NCBI GenBank assembly: GCA_003249795.1
Contig: QKHZ01000171.1
Coordinates: 1 to 48,507 of the forward strand
Length of the DNA: 48,507 nt
From: a bacterium
GTDB lineage: Bacteria > Planctomycetota > SZUA-567
Direction: 5' to 3'
Program-made: the position numbers and the translations under genes
The notes under the pieces: model-generated
The model's input: the letters and a program-made list of their open reading frames with translations, nothing else
Database searches by the model: none
What the model was told of the DNA's origin: nothing
Shown: positions 1 to 9,190 of the stretch, piece after piece
How the letters are laid out: each line of letters begins with the position of its first letter
How positions within the stretch are numbered: position 1 is the stretch's first letter

Positions 1-459
1 AGCAAAATAAACCCAGTCGCCGTCAGGCAAAAACGTATCCATATCATAGGATCTCGAAAAGAGTTTTTGGCCAGACTCGTCATACTGGGCTATTTGATTC
101 ACCTCATAACCATGCCTATATAACACCACAGTCCCAAGCTGTTCTGATGGGCGAAAATACCAGTATTTCAAACCATGCATTTGGCCGTTCAGATATTCTG
201 TATCGGTAACAATCCGCCCCATATCATCCCAGATTTTCCAGCGACCTGTATATCCGATAGGCGGAGGGATTTTTCTCAGTAAAGAAGGAGTATGAAACGG
301 GACATCACATAGATCAGAACAAACAGCCCCGCGCTGGATAATATAACACTGCCAAACATAGACATATTTATGTGATTGAGGCGGAATTAAGCTTATTACA
401 ACAAAGCACAAAATCAACACGACCATGACAACGAAAGGAATCCAAAATTCCTTTTTCAT
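1..459 (-). CDS. Partial membrane-anchored MORN-like (YwqK-type) repeat protein, 5' part only
   Basis: An open frame of 153 codons runs leftward from ATG at 459 and leaves the window at base 1 without a stop. Residues about 5-26 form one hydrophobic segment (FWIPFVVMVVLILCFVVISL), either a membrane anchor or an uncleaved signal. After that come stretches of the form G-x-W-K-x-W-D-x-x-G-R and Y-x-N-G-Q-M-H-G-L-K-Y-W, which resemble the degenerate MORN repeats of proteins annotated as YwqK-like. Its ATG overlaps the TGA of the upstream inositol monophosphatase gene (ATGA), so the two are probably translationally coupled. The repeat assignment rests on motif spacing only. Function is unknown, and the 'antitoxin' label often attached to YwqK-like proteins should not be read into it. 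Confidence 0.7.
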   Translation of the reverse strand, partial: MKKEFWIPFVVMVVLILCFVVISLIPPQSHKYVYVWQCYIIQRGAVCSDLCDVPFHTPSLLRKIPPPIGYTGRWKIWDDMGRIVTDTEYLNGQMHGLKYWYFRPSEQLGTVVLYRHGYEVNQIAQYDESGQKLFSRSYDMDTFLPDGDWVYFA

Positions 460-1295
460 GACATGTCCCACAAATTTTTCAAGCCGTCAAATACACCGGA
501 GCCGGAAACGACGATATCCCACTTCGTCGGCTCGTTGCAGACGCCCTCAATCATTGCCCCTGCTTCTTTAGCAATGCCCGCAGCAGCGGCGATATCCCAC
601 GAATACAGACCGGCCTCAGCATATCCGCTCAACCGCCCTGCAGCGACATAACACAAGTCCAGCGCCGCCGCCCCAAGCACACGCGTCTTGCGCACTCTTG
701 GCAGCAACCCCTCCATGAAATGATTAAAATACCGCATCCCCCGCTCGCCATGCCCGCAGCCGGTCGAGACGCAGCACTCGGCAAGGTCAGTCACTATTGT
801 CGCATGGATCGGCACCCCGTTGAGCGTTGCGCCCTGACCGCCTGCAGCCAGAAACATCTGGTCAAGCGCCGCCGCATACACCGCCGCCGCCTCAAATGTC
901 CCGAGCGCGTTATAGTCATGGGGATAGCAAAGCACTTTGTCCGGATCGCGCCGGTAACACGCAATCGACGTACAGAACATCGGAATCCCATAAAAAAAGT
1001 TCACCGTCCCGTCGAGCGGATCGATGATCCAAAGATACTCCGAACCGTTTTCCAGCGCACCGCTCTCTTCGGCAAGAACAGCGTGATCGGAAAATACTGT
1101 TTTAATTTCTTTCAGGATCGCCGCTTCCGACAGCCGGTCAACTTCAAGTTTGATATCATTTCGCTTGGCTTCATCCACATTGAGCGCGCCGCCATAGGCC
1201 TCTCTCTGAATCTTGCCCGCAGCTTTTGCCGCGGCTTCTGCAACCTCACGAATCCTGTTCCGTAACGCCCCGTCAGTCTGCTGGTTGTCAGCCAT
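456..1295 (-). CDS. Inositol monophosphatase family protein (SuhB/IMPase-like)
   Basis: Mg2+-dependent phosphatase of the inositol-monophosphatase superfamily, expected to hydrolyse myo-inositol-1-phosphate or a related sugar phosphate in the cytosol. The metal-binding residues are visible: Glu-Glu at 76-77 (AEESG), the DPLDGT signature at 92-97, and the second family motif at 231-240 (YSWDIAAAAG) with Asp234. At 279 aa it has the usual family length. The start is supported by GGAG eight bases upstream of the ATG. The stop overlaps the start of the next minus-strand gene by four bases. Substrate cannot be told from sequence, since SuhB, CysQ and fructose-1,6-bisphosphatase-like members share these motifs. 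The DPLDGTVNF and SWD forms favour the IMPase/SuhB branch. Confidence 0.93.
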   Translation of the reverse strand: MADNQQTDGALRNRIREVAEAAAKAAGKIQREAYGGALNVDEAKRNDIKLEVDRLSEAAILKEIKTVFSDHAVLAEESGALENGSEYLWIIDPLDGTVNFFYGIPMFCTSIACYRRDPDKVLCYPHDYNALGTFEAAAVYAAALDQMFLAAGGQGATLNGVPIHATIVTDLAECCVSTGCGHGERGMRYFNHFMEGLLPRVRKTRVLGAAALDLCYVAAGRLSGYAEAGLYSWDIAAAAGIAKEAGAMIEGVCNEPTKWDIVVSGSGVFDGLKNLWDMS

Positions 1296-1332
1296 GACTC
1301 TATCTCCAATTCCATTTCAGCTTCTGCGAAAT

Positions 1333-2496
1333 CTATTTTTTATCCGCAGCCTCGGAAACACTCTGCAACTTCTTCAGTGCAGTAATCAGCGGTTCATCCA
1401 ACGGAATGATGACAGGCTTGCGCTTCTCGTCTGGCTTCACCTTGTGCTTCTCGACGCCGAGGCCGTTGCAGTTCTTACACGTTTGCGTAACTCCGCCGTA
1501 CTCGGCAGTCCCGCTGCCGTCACACGTGGGACACAACGTCCAGACTGTGCGATAAGGCGTTTGTCCCGTGCCTCCGCAGGTTTCGCACCACTCCGCAGCA
1601 CACGCCTTTGAGTCCCAGCCCGGTTTGCCCCCGCTGGTCGTCCAGGAAATCCGTTTTTTTTCTTCCCACTTTCTTCCGGACCGCGTCGTCACTTTCCAAA
1701 TCCCGCCGTCACAAATCTTCAAACAAAGGAATGCCTTGCACTCCACCACGCCCTTGCCCTCACACTTGACGCAAGGACAAAGCGTATTGTAAAATTTCGG
1801 ACGGATCATGCGCTTCGCCGACAACGCATCAATCAGCTTTCCCAACGCAATCTGCTGCGATGACGTTAATGAAACCGGGAGTAGCTCCACAGCCTCATCC
1901 TTCTTCTCCGTTCCATCCTTTTCGTCCTTGTTTGCGCCAGCAGCATCTTTTGATTCGTCTGTTTTTTCTGTTTCCGGTCTTGGCTCAGGTTTCTGCTGCC
2001 GGAGAGTCGAGAGGATTTCACTGATTTTCTTCTGATGATACCCCGAGTCCCAAGTCGCCTGAATCACCAGACGCGTTGTCTGCGGCTCGACCGGATCGTC
2101 ACCAAGCAGCACCAGCATCTCTTCCGACGGGATTTCCTTATTCAGCATCGGGTATGTATTCAATTCAACTTTCCCGATAAACTTTTTCTCACCATCGCCA
2201 CTCATGTACACATCCGGATATTCGCGACGGAAGACATAAGAATACGGATGTTCAGCTTCATCGTACACGAAGAACCGGATCACGCCTTCACCTTTAGTCG
2301 AGCAGACAACGGTCTCGGTTTCTGTCTGCCAACAGTCATATTGCTTCGGAATCTCAACCGAAAGCCCCTCGACGCCAAGCATCACCCGCTCATCCTCAGC
2401 GATGCCCAATCCGCAATATGCACACGCAACCGTGAGAACAGCCAGACCGTTCACGATCAATCGACCGAAATGAAACTTCCATGAATGATTAGTCAT
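1333..2496 (-). CDS. Secreted protein with DnaJ-type CxxCxGxG zinc-finger repeats
   Basis: 387 aa if started at the ATG at 2496, which has GGAG eight bases upstream; the ATG at 2502 is too close to that site. The N-terminus has a hydrophobic stretch (about 14-30, RLIVNGLAVLTVACAYCGLG) typical of an export signal. The middle (about 170-200) is Lys/Glu/Asp-rich and low complexity. The C-terminal third carries several Cys-pair motifs of the DnaJ central zinc-finger kind: CPCVKCEGKG, CETCGGTG, CPTCDGSG and CKNCNGLG. There is no J domain. In cytosolic DnaJ this region binds zinc and helps hold unfolded clients; a secreted version could bind metal or protein in the envelope, but that is inference. 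It lies 37 bases downstream of the inositol monophosphatase start on the same strand, upstream of it in transcription. Confidence 0.8.
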   Translation of the reverse strand: MTNHSWKFHFGRLIVNGLAVLTVACAYCGLGIAEDERVMLGVEGLSVEIPKQYDCWQTETETVVCSTKGEGVIRFFVYDEAEHPYSYVFRREYPDVYMSGDGEKKFIGKVELNTYPMLNKEIPSEEMLVLLGDDPVEPQTTRLVIQATWDSGYHQKKISEILSTLRQQKPEPRPETEKTDESKDAAGANKDEKDGTEKKDEAVELLPVSLTSSQQIALGKLIDALSAKRMIRPKFYNTLCPCVKCEGKGVVECKAFLCLKICDGGIWKVTTRSGRKWEEKKRISWTTSGGKPGWDSKACAAEWCETCGGTGQTPYRTVWTLCPTCDGSGTAEYGGVTQTCKNCNGLGVEKHKVKPDEKRKPVIIPLDEPLITALKKLQSVSEAADKK

Positions 2497-2679
2497 ACGC
2501 ATTACTCCATCGGGGAAAATCAGCCGGGAGAATTACCCAACAACAGACACAGGATGTCACCGCCCGGACTTTTTTGCAAGGAATTTCATCATCGAAGGCA
2601 AAAACACCGAAATGAAAACACAGCGCAGATCATAACAGATTCTGTTTCCGAAGAGCTTAGTTGAACCACCGGCTTACAC

Positions 2680-4212
2680 TTAGTCTTTTTCAACAGCCAT
2701 CTCAGCGCCAGCACAGATCACGCGGTTGCGGCCGCTTTCCTTGGCAATATACAGCGCTTTGTCTGCCGCTTGGATCAGATCTTCCGGCCGCTGCATCGAC
2801 TGGTCAAACGCCGACACCCCAAGGCTTGCAGTCACCTTCATCGGCTGCCCCTGATCTGACACAAACGGATATGACTCAATCGACTTGCGCAACCGCTCAG
2901 CCACTTCAAGTGCAGAGGCTTTGTCCCCTTCCGGCAGGATCACCGACAGCTCCTCGCCGCCATACCGGCAACCAAGGTCACTGTCACGGATCGCGCGGCG
3001 CAGGAGTCCGGAAACCTCTTTCAGGACAATATCTCCGGTCAGGTGGCCATAGGTATCATTGACCTTTTTGAAGTGGTCGATATCCAGCATGATGATCGCC
3101 AGCTTCTTGTGATGCCGCCGCGACAACTGCAGATACTGCTCAAGCTGCGCCAGCATGTGGCGTTTATTGAACAGTCCCGTCATGCCGTCTTTGATCGCCT
3201 GCTCATAAATCCGTTCGTTGTGGATAATCTTGGCAAGATGCCGCGCCGACTCTGCCAGAATCGTCTGCCGCTGCCGGAGCGAAATGTCTGTTTCATCCGC
3301 ACCGTGCAAGGCAAACCGCATCTTGATCACGCCGAACGGTTCATCATCCGTCTTCAGCGGTGCAGCGATATCCGCCGTTCGCGCGCGCGTGTCATAGTGC
3401 CACGACTTATGTCCGGCCAACGCCTGCTCAACCTCCTGTGCGTTGAGCCGTACAAGCGACACCTCACGCGCCAGAAGCTCCGCAAACGTCCGCGTCTCGC
3501 CGGCCCGCTCCGGGCCATAATGCAACAGGCTGAGCCGCACCTGACCGATGGCGACACCTTTCTGCAAAAGCCCCGCGTGAACGACAACATGCCCCAGTTG
3601 CGTTGCCGTATTCAACCGGTCAATCGAAACCGTATCCAGATCCAGTACGCTGTCTGCCGACGGGTTCTCCGCCATCAGCGTTGCCAAAGCGTCTGCGCCG
3701 TCTTCAGAAAACGACAGGCACAACTCGGTCGTTTCCCCCAGCTGATAATACACCCGCGGAACTGGAACCGCTTCTGCATTTAACAGATAAACCGTCAGAT
3801 CGCGCGCATCAGACATGTCACGCACAAGGCGGGCAATTTCATCCAGAAAATCATTCAGCGTACTGAAACGTCCTGCAGCGCGGGAAAGGTTATCGTGTGC
3901 GGTCAATACATCCAGACGCTGCTGCATGCCGCGCAAACGCTGTTGCAACGCCTCGGACTGCGAGCAGTATTCGGCAACTTCGTCTGCTGCGTTCTGCGCA
4001 TATTTCTGACACGCACGGCTGTGGTCAAGGTTACGGCACCATAAATGCAGCCCCAGCCAGAAACCAACCGCAGAAACCGCCAGAGCCAGCGCGATCCACA
4101 CTGGTGCTACCATCTGATCCGGACGCAGATACAGGTCACACGCCAGCACCAATGCCGCCAGTGCCCAGACAAAGCTCCCCCCCCGGATCAGCAATGTCAG
4201 CCAGCTGCGCAT
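2680..4212 (-). CDS. Membrane-bound diguanylate cyclase (2 TM, GAF-like, GGDEF with I-site)
   Basis: Makes cyclic di-GMP from two GTP. Two hydrophobic segments near the N-terminus (about 8-26 and 34-56) anchor it. A short coiled region follows, then a middle region of about 115-330 that looks like a GAF-type sensor, and a C-terminal GGDEF domain from about 340. The active-site loop reads RYGGEEL, an active GGEEF-type variant. The product-inhibition I-site RxxD (RDSD) sits exactly five residues before it. The FDHFKKVNDTYGH-type substrate motif is present as DIDHFKKVNDTYGHLTGD. All catalytic features look intact, so activity is expected. No EAL or HD-GYP partner is in the window. Given nearby motility genes, c-di-GMP control of swimming or attachment is plausible but not shown. 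Confidence 0.93.
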   Translation of the reverse strand: MRSWLTLLIRGGSFVWALAALVLACDLYLRPDQMVAPVWIALALAVSAVGFWLGLHLWCRNLDHSRACQKYAQNAADEVAEYCSQSEALQQRLRGMQQRLDVLTAHDNLSRAAGRFSTLNDFLDEIARLVRDMSDARDLTVYLLNAEAVPVPRVYYQLGETTELCLSFSEDGADALATLMAENPSADSVLDLDTVSIDRLNTATQLGHVVVHAGLLQKGVAIGQVRLSLLHYGPERAGETRTFAELLAREVSLVRLNAQEVEQALAGHKSWHYDTRARTADIAAPLKTDDEPFGVIKMRFALHGADETDISLRQRQTILAESARHLAKIIHNERIYEQAIKDGMTGLFNKRHMLAQLEQYLQLSRRHHKKLAIIMLDIDHFKKVNDTYGHLTGDIVLKEVSGLLRRAIRDSDLGCRYGGEELSVILPEGDKASALEVAERLRKSIESYPFVSDQGQPMKVTASLGVSAFDQSMQRPEDLIQAADKALYIAKESGRNRVICAGAEMAVEKD

Positions 4213-4342
4213 CTCTGTGTTCCCCCGAATCTGAAATCAAATCAGTCGACAATGACACAACCCGGTTGCCAATCCCCACCGGTACAATCATCACCAAGGC
4301 TTCCCATTTCAAGACTGGCCTTGTCTGCTATTGTATGGATTC

Positions 4343-6229
4343 TCAGGAAACGATCCACTGTTCCGGCGGCAGCTTCGGAGGATTTGGTGAAACTTTTTCT
4401 TCCAGCGGAACACGTCCCCGACGCTGATCGGTATTCTGGGTTTCCTTTTTATCGTCATCGCCCTCAAGAAGAGGTTTGCAAAGTTTTTTCATCCGCTCGG
4501 TCCGGAACTCCGGCTCGCCCAGAATGCCGTCAAGCACATCGACCCCGTCCTCTGCGGCAGCCTCACGAAACTGCGGTGTAATCGTCCCAACCGCCCAGAA
4601 ATCGATATTCGCCGCGTCACTTGCCTTGGCCTCGTCCTTCAGCCACAAGCGCAGATCACGCATCCGGTCGACTTCATCAACCACGTCATACGGCGCAATG
4701 AAAACAATACCGTCAGCATCTGTGCGGGCAGCCAGCATCGTCTTTCCCGGCACAAGACGCGCAAGGCTCACCGGACCGTTGATGTGAAGCGCAGCCAACA
4801 ACTCAAGCTGGCGTGCAGCCAGCATCGCATCCCGGATCTTCTTGATTTCCGCAAGCATCCTTACGGCATCAGCCCGTCCGGAGACACACTTCATGTCGCG
4901 CAAATAGCAATAGCTGTAGGCTTTCTCTCGCGGGGAGAAGTTCGGATTGTGCAGAAATGTGTACCAGCATTGCAGTTCGTCTTTCACTTCCTGAGGCGCA
5001 TCTTCGTCGTCACTGAGCCCGAACAAGTCGCGGTACATCACAAAAAGCAGACGATACAATTCACGCGGACCGTTCTCCATGATCAGGATATCGATCTCTT
5101 CATTTCGCTCACCCGGTGTCAGCGCCCCGCGCGTAGCAGTCCCGATATATGGAACCGGGGCAAAATATTTCGCTGTAATCTTGACCGCCCAGCGCCCCGC
5201 CCCCAAACGTTTTGCAACAGCTGCAATCAAGTCGCGGACATACGGATTGTCCGAATATACGTCCAGATCCTGTTCATACGCAAACTGACGTGATTGCTTC
5301 GGAAACAGCAAACCCGCAGGAATTGCTTCACGGTTCTCGCCGGTATCAGACACGGGCTGGTCGACCAGCGGCGTCATCCCGATATCCGCCGCTCCACGCC
5401 CGAGACGACTGATCATCCGGGTCATGCCTTTTAGCGACTGCCCCGGCCGCAGGACAATATTGATCGCCCCCTGCCCCATCCCCTTCACAGCATCTACCGA
5501 CCCCTTGATCACAGGACTGGCGTGAAACTCGCGGCGATAGGCTTCGATCACGTGGATTTCATAACAGACTTTGAGCAGCTTGACAATCGAGTCGATTTCA
5601 TAATCGCCGTGGTCGGTCACAACATGAAAACGGTAATACGGCCCGCTGATCTTGACATCCGGCTGGATTTCATAGGCTTCGGTCTTGCGGGGAAGAACTC
5701 CCTGCAGCGCATCAATCGAATCAAACGCGACAACCGGCAACGGCTCTGCACATTCTTCTTCGGTCTCTGCACCTTCAGTCATATTCGCCAGATTCGCGTC
5801 CTCGGAGAGTTCCTCTGAAGTCCCATCCTTTGGTTTGTCAGCCACAGTATCTGCAGATTTTTCTGACGTATCGCCCTCGGCTGTTTCAGCCGTTTTTTCC
5901 GGAGCTTCCGATTTTTCTGAAGTGGCAGAGGTCGCAGCAGTCTTCTCTTGCGCCTCATCAGCCGCTGCAGTTTTTTCTTCACCTTCAGTTTTTACAGCAC
6001 CAGCGTCCGCAGAATCGGTCGATGCCGCCGGTTCTTTTGTCTGAACAGAATCCTGTTTATCCGCCTTCTCCGCGTCAGAGGCATCGTCCTTTTCGGCTGT
6101 CTTTGACACAGAGTCTTTGCGCAACTGATTCATCTCAACCGCGAACGCCTGAGACACACAACACACCACCCCTGAGACCGCCACCATGATGGCCAGCGCC
6201 ACCATCACAATATCCCGCTGGAAAATCAT
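4343..6229 (-). CDS. Unrecognised envelope protein with long acidic low-complexity region
   Basis: 628 aa, start supported by GAGGGG six bases before the ATG. An N-terminal hydrophobic segment (about 8-30, VMVALAIMVAVSGVVCCVSQAFA) is a signal peptide or anchor. Residues about 35-165 are Ala/Glu/Lys/Asp/Ser/Thr-rich with no predicted fold. From about 168 the sequence looks folded, with charged and hydrophobic alternation and a glycine-rich amphipathic stretch around 250-285 (GMGQGAINIVLRPGQS and onward). I do not recognise the family. The C-terminus (about 440-560) contains helical repeats and an Asp/Val-rich segment. It lies 130 bp upstream of the diguanylate cyclase on the same strand and could share its transcript. 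An exported, surface-facing role is inferred only from the leader and the acidic linker. Confidence 0.75.
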   Translation of the reverse strand: MIFQRDIVMVALAIMVAVSGVVCCVSQAFAVEMNQLRKDSVSKTAEKDDASDAEKADKQDSVQTKEPAASTDSADAGAVKTEGEEKTAAADEAQEKTAATSATSEKSEAPEKTAETAEGDTSEKSADTVADKPKDGTSEELSEDANLANMTEGAETEEECAEPLPVVAFDSIDALQGVLPRKTEAYEIQPDVKISGPYYRFHVVTDHGDYEIDSIVKLLKVCYEIHVIEAYRREFHASPVIKGSVDAVKGMGQGAINIVLRPGQSLKGMTRMISRLGRGAADIGMTPLVDQPVSDTGENREAIPAGLLFPKQSRQFAYEQDLDVYSDNPYVRDLIAAVAKRLGAGRWAVKITAKYFAPVPYIGTATRGALTPGERNEEIDILIMENGPRELYRLLFVMYRDLFGLSDDEDAPQEVKDELQCWYTFLHNPNFSPREKAYSYCYLRDMKCVSGRADAVRMLAEIKKIRDAMLAARQLELLAALHINGPVSLARLVPGKTMLAARTDADGIVFIAPYDVVDEVDRMRDLRLWLKDEAKASDAANIDFWAVGTITPQFREAAAEDGVDVLDGILGEPEFRTERMKKLCKPLLEGDDDKKETQNTDQRRGRVPLEEKVSPNPPKLPPEQWIVS

Positions 6230-6919
6230 ACACTACCCCTCAACATAATTTTCGCTCCACCTGCCATATGATGCTTCACGTTACGAAATCCGACGACCCC
6301 AGAGAAAGCGAGAGAATCGATTCCTCTGATTTCATTACAGCCGGATGTCTTCAACTATTATTGTATGAATGTGTTCGATATACTGAACAATCAGCCGCCC
6401 TCTTCGCAAGCGGGAGACCGGAAACAGTTCTATCCTAACCGATTTCGTATAATTCGCAAGCAAACAAAGCACTGCTTCACAGCCCAACCACAACCCATTG
6501 CCAGCAAAGATTTAATACGAATAAAAATACAAAATTTCACACAAAAGAGGCAAATCCGTTTCAACAAAGACCGTGCGAAACCTGCTGTCGGAAAATCAAA
6601 CGCATGAGCAGAACAGCCGCACTGTTATTGTCATCCGGTGTTTTCATTCTTAATGATCTTGAGTGCGTTCTCTAAAACGCGACAGGACAAGATCGGCATC
6701 CTCTTGCTTTTTACCTGCAAAATGAGTAATATTGGGCTTTTATTGTTCATGGGAACAGAAGCTCTGCCAGGCAAAACAGCCACGCAGGATTTCGTGTGTT
6801 GTAACAACTGCTGCCGATAAATCCGGCGAAGTTGCAGACAAACAAAACACCCATGAGAAAAGGCCAATGTCCGGCCAGATCAGTTTTGTAGAATATCGTA
6901 GCGGCGAGAGGAAAAACTA
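6230..6919. other. 690-bp intergenic region between divergent genes
   Basis: This AT-rich stretch must carry the leftward promoter of the 628-aa gene and the rightward promoter of the aminotransferase. A TAGAAT hexamer at 6889-6894 lies 25 bases before the aminotransferase start but has no convincing -35 at 17 bp. A small perfect palindrome, GTTGTAACAAC, is at 6798-6808. Short open frames here (6365-6607 plus, 6631-6867 minus) lack ribosome-binding sites and protein-like composition. No tRNA, terminator or repeat was seen. An unannotated small RNA cannot be excluded. Confidence 0.5.
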
Positions 6920-8218
6920 ATGCGTACCAAAATCGTACCTCCGGGAGTCAAACATCTGGAATATGAAATCCGCCAGATCGTGGAGGACGCACACCGCATC
7001 GCCGCCGCCGGCGCATCCATTATCTGGGAAAATATCGGCGACCCGATCGAGATGGGCGAACCCGTCACCCCGTGGATCCGCGAAATCGTCCAAGAACTCG
7101 TCACAGAAGATAAATCGTGGGGATACTGCCCCAGTCGCGGCGTGAACCAGACTCGTGAGTTTCTGGCCGAGCAAGTCAATATGCGCGGTGGTGCGCAGAT
7201 CAACCGTGACGGGATTCTCTTTGTCAACGGCATCGCCGACGCAGTCGACAAGGTATACGACCTCGTGCAGAAGGACGCACGGATCATCATGCCGTCTCCT
7301 AGCTATCCGACCCACAGCTCAAACGAAGCCAAGCGCGGTGAATACAACAACCTGACATTCCCGCTTGATCCGGAGCAGAACTGGAAACCGGATCTGGATG
7401 ACCTGCGCAACAAGGTCAAATACAATCCGCAGATCGTCGCGATCGCGTTCGTCCATCCGGACAACCCGACCGGCACCGTCTACAGCGAAGAAGACATGCG
7501 TGCGATTGTTGAAATCGCGCGACAGTACAATCTATTCCTGATCTGCGACGAAATCTATGCGCACATCTGCTACAACGGAGCAAAAACACTGCACCTGTCG
7601 TCTGTGATTGAAGACGTACCGGCGCTCAGCCTGCGCGGGATCAGCAAGGAATACCCGTGGCCCGGAGCACGCTGCGGCTGGTTTGAGATTCTCAACCAGG
7701 GCAAAGACGAAGACTTTGACGAATACATCCGTGCCCTCGTCAACGCGAAGATGATGGAAGTCTGTTCGACAACGCTGCCGCAGATGTCGATCCCGCGCGT
7801 ATTCTCCGACCCGCGTTATCCGCAGCATCTGAAAGACCGCGCGGCGGTTTACGAAACGCGTGCGTGCGAAGCGTACGACACATTTAAAGACGTAGAAGGC
7901 ACCATGGTCACCCTGACGCAAGGCGCGTTTTATTTCCCCGTCGTCTTCCGCAAAGGCGTGCTCAACGATAAGCAGACGCTTCCGATCGAAAACCCGAATG
8001 TCCGCACACTGGTCGAGGGCATGGTCAAAGGCGTTTCGCCCGACAAGCGGCTGGTCTATTACCTGATGGGACACTGCGGTATCTGCGTAACACCGCTCTC
8101 GGGCTTCCACTGCGACCTTCTCGGCTTCCGCATGACACTGCTGCAGCATAATGACGCGCGCCGCCGCCAGACGCTGTCCACGCTGCGCGGTGCGATTCAG
8201 GCATACATTGCCAGTTGA
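6920..8218 (+). CDS. PLP-dependent aminotransferase, class I/II (AspC-like fold)
   Basis: Fold-type I pyridoxal-phosphate enzyme transferring an amino group between an amino acid and a 2-oxo acid in the cytosol. The conserved residues are easy to place: Asn182 in DNPTG, Asp210 and Tyr213 in ICDEIYAHI, the Schiff-base lysine Lys243 in GISKEYPWPGARCGW, and Arg251 just after it. At 432 aa it is a little longer than typical AspC (about 400). AGAGG sits upstream of the ATG. The 'SKEYPWPGAR' form is seen in a subgroup of unassigned class I aminotransferases, so the amino donor cannot be named. The gene stands alone and ends at a strong hairpin 38 bases past the stop. Confidence 0.92.
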   Translation: MRTKIVPPGVKHLEYEIRQIVEDAHRIAAAGASIIWENIGDPIEMGEPVTPWIREIVQELVTEDKSWGYCPSRGVNQTREFLAEQVNMRGGAQINRDGILFVNGIADAVDKVYDLVQKDARIIMPSPSYPTHSSNEAKRGEYNNLTFPLDPEQNWKPDLDDLRNKVKYNPQIVAIAFVHPDNPTGTVYSEEDMRAIVEIARQYNLFLICDEIYAHICYNGAKTLHLSSVIEDVPALSLRGISKEYPWPGARCGWFEILNQGKDEDFDEYIRALVNAKMMEVCSTTLPQMSIPRVFSDPRYPQHLKDRAAVYETRACEAYDTFKDVEGTMVTLTQGAFYFPVVFRKGVLNDKQTLPIENPNVRTLVEGMVKGVSPDKRLVYYLMGHCGICVTPLSGFHCDLLGFRMTLLQHNDARRRQTLSTLRGAIQAYIAS

Positions 8219-8255
8219 GTCTTGCTGCGACAGATTTCTTTTCCCAAGTTATAAT

Positions 8256-8287
8256 AAAAGCACCCGGAAACCATTCCGGGTGCTTTT
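8256..8287. terminator. Bidirectional intrinsic terminator between aminotransferase and csrA
   Basis: A perfect 14-bp stem (8256-8269 with 8274-8287) with a four-base loop. The core is GCACCCGGAA/TTCCGGGTGC, flanked by AAAA on one side and TTTTT on the other. It lies between two convergent genes and should stop transcripts from both sides. Confidence 0.93.
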
Positions 8288-8325
8288 TCATAATAAACCA
8301 TTTATTAACTTGGCCGAAAATCCTC

Positions 8326-8574
8326 TTACTGCTTCGGTTTTTTCAGCATCGCGGCAATATTGCCAAGTGCAGCCTTGTCGGGGATGGCCTGACGTTGAGC
8401 GGCAGCGATATTTTCCGCGCGGATGGCTTCGTAAATTTCCTTGCGATGAACCGTCACGTCGCGGGGAGCGTTAATCCCGATGCGGACGGTATCGCCCTTG
8501 ATGTCAACGATACTGATCTCGATATCATCGCCGATCATGATCGTCTCATCCTTATGTCGGCTAAGCACCAGCAT
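8326..8574 (-). CDS. csrA: Carbon storage regulator CsrA
   Basis: RNA-binding homodimer that binds GGA motifs, often over Shine-Dalgarno sites, and changes mRNA translation and stability. At 82 aa it has the full beta-strand core: [18 protein letters not shown] at the N-terminus, with Arg6 (LSR), then [15 protein letters not shown] with the conserved Arg at about 44-45 ([10 protein letters not shown]). The C-terminal tail (after about 60) is longer than in E. coli CsrA. Its start overlaps the end of fliW by 14 bases, and its own AGGAG lies within fliW. That pairing matches the FliW-CsrA-flagellin homeostasis switch, in which FliW sequesters CsrA. It is the last gene of the flagellar operon and ends at the shared terminator. 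Confidence 0.97.
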   Translation of the reverse strand: MLVLSRHKDETIMIGDDIEISIVDIKGDTVRIGINAPRDVTVHRKEIYEAIRAENIAAAQRQAIPDKAALGNIAAMLKKPKQ

Positions 8575-9016
8575 GACGGGACTCCTCGGCGTTATTCGAA
8601 AACACTTGATGACGGGTGCTGTAGTTCGGATTCACCAGAACCATCTGCATCCCGATCCGGCTTTCTGCGTTCATCACAATCGGCCCGAGCAGGTTCGCCG
8701 TCGTATCGGCCGGAGTCGAACCGATCGATAAAATCAGGCACACGGCAGCGTCAGCAGCATCTGAAATCTTCAGCATATCCTGCTCGCTTTTGCCGCAAAT
8801 CACCTGATAGTTCGGAACAATCAGTGATGCTTCGCAGATCACAAACGCAAGCTCCGGAACATCGGTCGACTGCATCCACTTGAAAATCCCGTCGTCACTG
8901 CAATCGAACAGGACAAAACCCCGTGCCTCCGGAAATCCGATCACGCCTTTGGGGAACGTGATCAACGACTCATCCGGCAGTTCGATCTCGCCAAATCGGC
9001 TGGTCTTGATTTTCAT
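8561..9016 (-). CDS. fliW: Flagellar assembly factor FliW, CsrA antagonist
   Basis: Cytosolic protein that binds either flagellin or CsrA, so that free flagellin frees FliW to release or hold CsrA. The sequence shows the family features: the N-terminal [21 protein letters not shown] run, [12 protein letters not shown] and the [16 protein letters not shown] core. At 151 aa the length is typical. AGAGG lies upstream of the ATG. It overlaps csrA by 14 bases, so the two are almost certainly co-translated. In many genomes flgK and flgL lie between flgN and fliW; here only 174 noncoding bases separate flgN and fliW. Confidence 0.96.
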   Translation of the reverse strand: MKIKTSRFGEIELPDESLITFPKGVIGFPEARGFVLFDCSDDGIFKWMQSTDVPELAFVICEASLIVPNYQVICGKSEQDMLKISDAADAAVCLILSIGSTPADTTANLLGPIVMNAESRIGMQMVLVNPNYSTRHQVFSNNAEESRHAGA

Positions 9017-9070
9017 ACCGTTTGCCTCTCCCTAACCATGATTACAATTACTTCGATTACAAATTCAACC

Positions 9071-9098
9071 ACCATAAAATAACAGTTCAATCTTACAA
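9071..9098 (-). promoter_or_regulatory. Possible weak promoter for fliW-csrA
   Basis: In the AT-rich gap between flgN and fliW the minus strand reads TTGTAA, a 16-bp spacer and TATGGT (four of six matches in each box). It would start transcription about 50 bases before fliW, letting fliW-csrA be expressed apart from the rest of the operon. It is a weak match in AT-rich DNA. Confidence 0.25.
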
Positions 9099-9190
9099 AT
9101 CCGCAAGCGGCAAAGCGAAGTTAATTTATAGAAATCATGCAACCGGTAATCCCAGGCGCGCAGCCCAGCCGGACAACCAGCCGGTTATTC

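Noticed and set aside
720-1265. 181-codon plus-strand frame
   Set aside because: Antisense to the inositol monophosphatase, which has intact active-site motifs; composition is Arg/His-rich and unlike a real protein.
6631-6867. 78-codon minus-strand and 60- to 80-codon plus-strand frames in the gap
   Set aside because: No ribosome-binding site, no domain and atypical composition.
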